Positions 58,889 through 64,000 of a stretch of 64,000 nt of DNA are shown here, one piece after another (the stretch's first letter is position 1; each line of letters opens with the position of its first letter). The DNA lies in NCBI RefSeq assembly GCF_030433645.1, contig NZ_JAROCG010000001.1, positions 930,001-994,000 of the forward strand, read 5' to 3'. The stretch comes from Arthrobacter burdickii. Lineage in GTDB: Bacteria > Actinomycetota > Actinomycetes > Actinomycetales > Micrococcaceae. Position numbers and translations under genes: made by a program. Below the pieces are notes generated by a model. It saw nothing but the letters and a program-made list of their open reading frames with translations, made no database searches and was not told the DNA's origin.

Positions 58889-60739
58889 TCAGATGGAGAG
58901 CCCGAAGTGAACCGGGTACATCGGATCTTCGGTGTCGGAGGGCACGTCTTCCCGGGACGCACGCACGGCGTCCATCGATCGGGGAATCTCGACCGGGAGC
59001 TTTCCTACCGGCGTGACATCACCGGTGAGAGCCGCGAGCACCGCCCGGTCTGAACTGCCGTAGTCCACCGCGAGGGCGGATACGAAGGGCACCAGGGGTG
59101 TGACGATCGCGGGCCGGTCGAAGTTGATGATGACGATGAGCGGACAGTGGTCAGAGATACGGCGGAGGCGATGAACGAGGCCGGGAGGGAACTCCAAAGA
59201 TCCCTGATGGAACCATGCTTCCAGGAACAGGTCAGCTCGGGGCTCGAAGGGCGCTTCCAACCGGATGATCGCGAGGTCAGCGGTCTCCGGTGAATCAGCA
59301 GGGTGAGCCCAGTCCGAGTAAGCCTCCGTCTTAATGTTTTCGCTGTAGATGGCGGGGGCGTTCGAGAAATGGGTGAGCGGCAGGATGGGCGCACCCTGGT
59401 GTTCCTTGTTCTCGAGGACGGTGATGGATGTTGCCTGTGCCGCAAATCCCTGCGCCTGGAAGTCCTCGCGCCCGACGAGGGCTTCTGCTGCGTCTTCGTC
59501 CACATACGGGTCGTCGAAAAGACCAAGACGGAACTTGACGAGCAGCAGACGCCGGACGGAAGCGTCGATGCGCGCCTCGTCAACGCGACCTTCAGCCAGC
59601 AGGTCCAGAAGGAGGTCGACGCATTCCTCGCCGCCGAACTGATCCGCGCCCGCTTCGAGGATGCGCTCGATACGCTCTTTCGGTGTCAGGTCCTCAACGC
59701 CCCAGGCCCGCGCGGGCAGCACCTGATCCCCGACGTGGTTATCGTTGACGAGTTCCCAGTCCGTGACGACGACGCCGTCGAAGCCGAGCTCGCCGCGGAG
59801 AAGGTCCGTGATGATCTGCTTGTTGAACCCGAAGCCGACTTCCTCGATGGTTTCACCGTTGCGGACCAGGTTCTGGGGCATCCCGTAGTAGGGCATCATC
59901 CCCGCCGTGCCGTGCTCGATGGCGGTAATGAATGGTTTGAGGTGGTAGTCGAACATCCCACCGGGGTAGACCTGCTCGCGTCCGTAGGGGAAGTGTGCGT
60001 CTTCTCCGTCTTTCTGAGGCCCGCCGCCGGGGAAGTGCTTGGTGATGCACGCGACGCTGTCGGGTCCAAGGACATCGCCCTGGAACCCCTGGATGTAGGC
60101 GGCGGTGAACTCCGCGACCCTGTTCGCGTCGTGTCCGAGGCTTTGGGCTTGGCGCCCCCATCGAGGTTCCGTGGCGAGGTCGATCTGGGGGTGAAGCGCT
60201 GACCGAATGCCGACTGCACGGTACTCCTGGCGGGCCACCTCAGCGAAGGACCGTATTGCCTCCACATCATTCAGGGCGGCGAGTCCGAGGGCTTCGGGCC
60301 ACTGCGAGAAGGGGCCGGCGGGAAAGGCCACCCCGGCGTTCTCGGTGAAGGCGTGCCGGGGGTCAGTGCTGATGGTGACAGGAACCCCATGCGGGGTTGT
60401 TTCCGCGAGTGCCTGCAGCGCATTGTTCCACCGTGCTACCTGGCGGGCGGTGCGGATCTGGTGCACGTTGAAGTGCGTCATGCATTTGCCGACGATGACT
60501 TCGGTTGTCGGGGATTTCGAGATGAACCCGGGCTGTTCGAGGAGATCTCCATCGGGCCCGACCTCGATGACAGTCTGGAACATCAGACCGACTTTTTCCT
60601 TCAGCGTGAGCCGGGTAAGGAGGTCCTCGGTGCGATCCTCAGGAGAAAGACGCGGATCCTCGTACGGTTCCATCGTGCCGTTGTGGTTGAGATCGCGGAA
60701 CTCGGTTCCGTCGGGTGAGGTCAGTGTGCGGAGCGACAT
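58889..60739 (-). CDS. Glycoside hydrolase family 3 enzyme
   Basis: A 616-residue exo-acting beta-glycosidase. The N-terminal barrel shows PVTISTDPRHAF, the family's KHFPGGG (CITKHFPGGGPQKDG, about 230), and the nucleophile Asp in GFDGVVVTDWELV (about 325). A C-terminal sandwich domain follows (IIVINFDRP). No signal peptide, so it acts in the cytosol on imported oligosaccharides. GAAGGAGA lies just before the ATG at 60739; an ATG eight codons upstream has a poorer site. It is part of the glycosidase block with the GH43 and GH78 genes. Confidence 0.9.
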   Translation of the reverse strand: MSLRTLTSPDGTEFRDLNHNGTMEPYEDPRLSPEDRTEDLLTRLTLKEKVGLMFQTVIEVGPDGDLLEQPGFISKSPTTEVIVGKCMTHFNVHQIRTARQVARWNNALQALAETTPHGVPVTISTDPRHAFTENAGVAFPAGPFSQWPEALGLAALNDVEAIRSFAEVARQEYRAVGIRSALHPQIDLATEPRWGRQAQSLGHDANRVAEFTAAYIQGFQGDVLGPDSVACITKHFPGGGPQKDGEDAHFPYGREQVYPGGMFDYHLKPFITAIEHGTAGMMPYYGMPQNLVRNGETIEEVGFGFNKQIITDLLRGELGFDGVVVTDWELVNDNHVGDQVLPARAWGVEDLTPKERIERILEAGADQFGGEECVDLLLDLLAEGRVDEARIDASVRRLLLVKFRLGLFDDPYVDEDAAEALVGREDFQAQGFAAQATSITVLENKEHQGAPILPLTHFSNAPAIYSENIKTEAYSDWAHPADSPETADLAIIRLEAPFEPRADLFLEAWFHQGSLEFPPGLVHRLRRISDHCPLIVIINFDRPAIVTPLVPFVSALAVDYGSSDRAVLAALTGDVTPVGKLPVEIPRSMDAVRASREDVPSDTEDPMYPVHFGLSI

Positions 60740-60881
60740 AGTGTCTCCTTCAGCTTGGTTCATGGAGGCGGGGTTGGCCGCCGTCGTGGTGCATCAGTTG
60801 AGGGGCGGTAACCGGGACGCACAACCCATCGGGCCCCGAGGCGTACCTGGTGGTCCGTCCCATTGAGGGACTGGTTGTGGG

Positions 60882-62450
60882 TTACTGAGGGCGCGTGGTG
60901 TCGGTGCGGTACTCGAAGGATGTGAGGTGCACAGCGGAGCGATCAGCGCGAATTCCGATGACGCGTCCGGTAAACCCGCCCGCGACTTCCGAGGAAAGGT
61001 ACCTGCCGTCCAGCCGTGCCAGTTCGAGGGGTGCACCGTGATCGATGTAGCCGAGTGCTACGAGGTCGGGTCCGCTCGGGGCGCCCGGGTGGGCGCGTGG
61101 TGCTTCGTGGGTTTGGATGTAGAGGCTCGTGACCCCAGACGTGCTGGCGGAGGCCACTTCCGCGGCGAGTGGTCCGATAGTGGCGGTGACCCTTATGGTG
61201 CCGCTGTCGGCCGAGACCGTGTACCGGTGGTCGTCGTCGATGGCGAGGACGAGACTGGCGGCACCGTCATGGCCGAGGTCGAAGGAGGCGGTCGCGGTCC
61301 ATTGTTCATCGCGGGGCCGGACCGCAAGCATCGCGCGGGGATCAGAGGCCGGCTCGAGGACGAGGCCTCCGGTCTCTCCCGGACGGGTGAAGTCGGACGC
61401 TGGTTCACGCGGCGACACCCAGCGGGGCGCCAGGGCGGGATGGTCGAAGGTGTCGGTGAAGGAGTGGTCGATCAGGGGAACGTTGTAGTGCTCCTCCAGG
61501 ACGACGGGCCAGTCATCGACCCAGGTGATGCCGGCGAGGAAGCTTTCACGACCGTTGACATGGAAGCCGGACCCTCGGGGTCGGGTTCCGAGGTATGCCA
61601 TCGCCCATCCGCCGTCGGCGAGTTCGACGAAGTCCGCGTGCCCGGTGCTTTGGACCGGGTGGTCGAGGCCGCTGTGGGTGAGGATCGGGTTTTGGGGGCA
61701 CCCCTCGAAAGGCCCTTGCACAGTGCGGGACCGGGAGATGCTTACGGCATGGCCGTGTTCGGTGCCACCTTCGGCGATGACCATGTACCACCAGTCACCG
61801 CGACGGAAGATATGGGGAGCTTCCGGGCTTGCCAGGCCTGTCCCGGACCAGAGTTGTTGCGTGGGCCCGGTGAACGCGCCGGTGTCGAGGTCGACCGGTG
61901 CCTGAACGATGCCGAAGCAGGTCGGGTCGAAGGACGTCCACGTGACGAAGCATTGTCCCTGCTCGTCCCACACCAGATCAGGGTCGATACCGATGGTGCC
62001 GCCGATATGGGTAGGAGCGGACCAGGGGCCCTCGGGGGAACTGGCCGTTACGACGATGTGGCCGCGCATCATCTCAGCCTGGTTCGTCGTGATCAGGTAG
62101 AACGTACCGTCATGGTGGCGGAGTGTCGGCGCACAGATCCCGGCAGACGCTGGACTTGTGCGCACGTTGAGTTGTTCCTCGCGGGTGAGCGCGTTGCCGA
62201 CCTGCTGCCAGGTGAGCAGATCGGTGCTGTGAAAGAGGGGAACCCCCGGAAAATACTCGAAGGATGAGGCCGCGAGGTAGTAATCGGGTCCGACCCGGCA
62301 GATGGACGGATCGGGGAAAAAACCCGCCACGATCGGGGTGAAGGGGGACGCAGGAGTGTTCGCGGTGGGCGCGGACTCCTGTTGGGGCTCAGTGTCGTGC
62401 TCCGACGGGTCGTGTAGGGCGCTTTGCAGGGTGGCCTCACCGTGCTTCAT
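60882..62450 (-). CDS. Glycoside hydrolase family 43 enzyme
   Basis: A 522-residue GH43 enzyme, the beta-xylosidase / alpha-L-arabinofuranosidase family. The five-bladed propeller carries the general base Asp in GFFPDPSICRVGPDYYLAASSFEYFPGVPLF, the pKa-modulating Asp in GIDPDLVWDEQG and the acid Glu in SPEAPHIFRRGDWWY. A C-terminal beta-sandwich (about 330-522) is typical of the xylosidase subgroup. No signal peptide is present. The ATG at 62450 follows GAGGAGAACC; the open frame further upstream is not part of the gene. Confidence 0.9.
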   Translation of the reverse strand: MKHGEATLQSALHDPSEHDTEPQQESAPTANTPASPFTPIVAGFFPDPSICRVGPDYYLAASSFEYFPGVPLFHSTDLLTWQQVGNALTREEQLNVRTSPASAGICAPTLRHHDGTFYLITTNQAEMMRGHIVVTASSPEGPWSAPTHIGGTIGIDPDLVWDEQGQCFVTWTSFDPTCFGIVQAPVDLDTGAFTGPTQQLWSGTGLASPEAPHIFRRGDWWYMVIAEGGTEHGHAVSISRSRTVQGPFEGCPQNPILTHSGLDHPVQSTGHADFVELADGGWAMAYLGTRPRGSGFHVNGRESFLAGITWVDDWPVVLEEHYNVPLIDHSFTDTFDHPALAPRWVSPREPASDFTRPGETGGLVLEPASDPRAMLAVRPRDEQWTATASFDLGHDGAASLVLAIDDDHRYTVSADSGTIRVTATIGPLAAEVASASTSGVTSLYIQTHEAPRAHPGAPSGPDLVALGYIDHGAPLELARLDGRYLSSEVAGGFTGRVIGIRADRSAVHLTSFEYRTDTTRPQ

Positions 62451-62565
62451 GGTTCTCCTCAAATTCGGGTCGTTGTCGCTGCGTCGGCCTGCGGCCGAGA
62501 TGTACTGTGCTGGTCCCGCTGGCCGTGATGACGCCGATGCCGCGGAGGCGAGCTTCGATGTGGAT

Positions 62566-64000
62566 CTAGAAATGAAGCGCTGGGGTCTTGAAGGTGTGAT
62601 GCCCTGGGAGGATGACCCGCCGGGCTTCGGTGGGCAGATCGACTTCGGCGGTCGTCCCTTCCGGCACGGAGACGGTGAGTTCCATGTCGCCGTCCGGAAA
62701 AACACGCCATTCGCTGCGGATAGTGCCGTGGGCGGTTACAAGACTGGTGCGTGCCCACTCGATTCCGGGTGCGGGTCTCGGAGCAAACAGGATCTTCGAG
62801 TAGCCGGGCTCGAGGGGCCGGATGCCTCCGACGACCTTGTGGAGCCAGTCTGCGACCGCGCCGAGGGCATAGTGATTGAAGCTGGTCATCTCACCGGGGT
62901 TGATGGTGCCGTCGGGCAGCATCGAGTCCCATCGTTCCCAAACCGTCGTCGCCCCCATGGTCACGGGGTAAAGCCAGGACGGGCAGTGTTCCTCCAGCAG
63001 CAACTTGTACGCGTCCTCGACGTAACCGGCCTCGGACAGGGCCCAGGTGATGAACGGTGTGCCGGCGAATCCGGTGGAGACCCGATACCCGTTCTGGGCG
63101 ACGAGCTGGGCCAGACGGCGCCCAGCGAACAGGCGTTTCTTCTCGTCATCGAGGACTTCAAAAGCAAGGGCGAGGGCGTAGACAGTGGTGCAGTCGCTGA
63201 GGATCGTGCCCTGTGCGGTGACGTAGTGCTCGTTGAACGCCTCCCGCACCCTGTCCGCCAACTCGGTGAAGTGTTCAGCGTCATCAGCATGACCGAGGAT
63301 GGATGCGGTCTGGGCCATGATGCCGGCCGTCCTGTAGAGGCAGGCTGTGGCGACGACACCGTTGTCGGCCTTGGAGATCCAGGGCTGGTCGGGTGGGCCA
63401 TCCGGGTCGAGCCAGTCACCGAACTGGAACCCCTGATCCCACAGATCGGTGGGGGAGAGGAGACTTTCGACGCGCCGGGCGTGCGCTGCCATGGACTCGT
63501 ACTGCTGCTCGAGCACGGACCGGTCTGCGTAGGCTTCCCATAATGCCCAGGGAACCCATACTGCGGCATCTCCCCAGATCGCTGCTGATTCGGGTGCGGG
63601 AAAGTACGGCGGCCGTTCCTCGTACTTCAGGATGTCCGGGACGGTGAAGGGGACGGTGCCGTCAGCGGCCTTCTGCTCGACGGCGACATCCAGTAGCCAG
63701 TCCTGAAGGAAGTCCTTTACGTCATAAAGGAATGCGGCTGTGGGCGTGAATACGGAAATGTCCCCGGTCCAGCCGAGTCGCTCGTTGCGCTGCGGGCAAT
63801 CGGTCGGCAGGTCAAGGAAATTACCTTTCAGCCCCCACACGACGTTTTCGTGCAGTTTGTTCACCAGCGGGTTGGAGCACTCGAACCAGCCCGTCCGTTC
63901 CAGTGCGGTGTGGACGACGACCGCTTCCAGCGACTCCGCAGTCAGGTCACCGGGCCAACCGGTCACCTCGACATAGCGGAATCCATGGAAGGTTTTGGTC
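62566..64000 (-). CDS. Alpha-L-rhamnosidase (GH78), 5' end cut by window
   Basis: The C-terminal 478 residues of a GH78 enzyme; the frame continues past the right edge. FLDLPTDCPQRNERLGWTGD carries the conserved acidic residues of the six-hairpin catalytic domain, and GATTVWERWDSM with SFNHYALGAVADWL is the C-terminal catalytic region. It ends in the beta-sandwich (GTIRSEWRVFPDGDMEL). It releases terminal L-rhamnose from plant glycosides or rhamnogalacturonan fragments. It fits with the rhamnose locus 38 kb away. The N-terminal domains lie outside the window. Confidence 0.93.
   Translation of the reverse strand, partial: TKTFHGFRYVEVTGWPGDLTAESLEAVVVHTALERTGWFECSNPLVNKLHENVVWGLKGNFLDLPTDCPQRNERLGWTGDISVFTPTAAFLYDVKDFLQDWLLDVAVEQKAADGTVPFTVPDILKYEERPPYFPAPESAAIWGDAAVWVPWALWEAYADRSVLEQQYESMAAHARRVESLLSPTDLWDQGFQFGDWLDPDGPPDQPWISKADNGVVATACLYRTAGIMAQTASILGHADDAEHFTELADRVREAFNEHYVTAQGTILSDCTTVYALALAFEVLDDEKKRLFAGRRLAQLVAQNGYRVSTGFAGTPFITWALSEAGYVEDAYKLLLEEHCPSWLYPVTMGATTVWERWDSMLPDGTINPGEMTSFNHYALGAVADWLHKVVGGIRPLEPGYSKILFAPRPAPGIEWARTSLVTAHGTIRSEWRVFPDGDMELTVSVPEGTTAEVDLPTEARRVILPGHHTFKTPALHF

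Noticed and set aside
1-64000. tRNA or rRNA genes, insertion sequences, phage attachment sites
   Set aside because: No cloverleaf, rRNA block, transposase-like frame or terminal inverted repeats were seen when reading; a tRNA or IS search tool would be the decisive check.

Overview
The window is high-GC DNA from an actinobacterium. Gene content and order suggest Micrococcaceae, most likely an Arthrobacter-type soil or plant-associated bacterium: purB close to a HisC-like aminotransferase and a branched-chain 2-oxoacid dehydrogenase operon, a DUF4397 / class F sortase / ECF sigma cassette, and large sugar-use loci. This placement is inferred from family recognition, not from a search. I saw no rRNA, tRNA, CRISPR array, insertion sequence or replication origin.

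Layout. 0-1 kb: the end-truncated purB on the minus strand. 1.1-2.7 kb: a WXG100-like protein and a putative alpha/beta hydrolase. 2.7-8.0 kb: a HisC/Pat-type aminotransferase and an E1alpha-E1beta-E2 2-oxoacid dehydrogenase operon. 8.1-9.4 kb: a leaderless PLP aminotransferase gene. 9.5-12.3 kb: the most unusual locus, made of a TrmB/LuxR-type regulator, a 46-residue Sec-type peptide ending in two SWDWPK repeats, a stand-alone lantibiotic-dehydratase C-terminal (SpaB_C, 'thiopeptide-type bacteriocin') protein, and a 63-residue winged-helix-like protein, closed by a perfect 18-bp-stem hairpin. 12.4-19.3 kb: mixed metabolism and regulation (FMN reductase with divergent TetR, Gfo/Idh/MocA oxidoreductase, alanine dehydrogenase with divergent PucR-type regulator, DUF1206 membrane protein). 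19.4-32.4 kb: a complete L-rhamnose locus (rhaI, aldolase-dehydrogenase fusion and rhaB in one direction; a LacI regulator, ABC importer, second isomerase and mutarotase in the other), with the same 12-bp LacI-type operator in both control regions.

32.4-36.2 kb: an extracytoplasmic flavinylation / electron-transfer cassette (ApbE, two FMN-binding proteins, ferric-reductase-like membrane flavoprotein). 36.4-43.6 kb: a GntR regulator, CbxX-type ATPase, DHFR-like reductase, ThDP enzyme, MFS transporter and CitE-like lyase. 43.7-46.7 kb: DUF4397 protein, class F sortase, ECF sigma factor and anti-sigma factor. 46.7-49.7 kb: zinc ribbon protein, fatty acid desaturase, flavin reductase and NmrA-like reductase. 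50.2-52.0 kb: a cell-surface protein with 33 PTPE(T/A)PAV repeats, an Excalibur domain and an LAYTG anchor. 52.6-64 kb: LacI regulator, MgtC, metallophosphoesterase, MFS transporter, histidine phosphatase, a truncated ROK-type regulator, and glycosidases of families GH3, GH43 and GH78 (the last cut by the window end).

How it fits together: the GH78 alpha-L-rhamnosidase would release L-rhamnose, which the ABC importer and Rha enzymes convert to DHAP and lactate. The peptide locus at 9.5-12.3 kb is the best candidate for an undescribed system: either a secreted peptide signal or a ribosomally made peptide with unusual processing.
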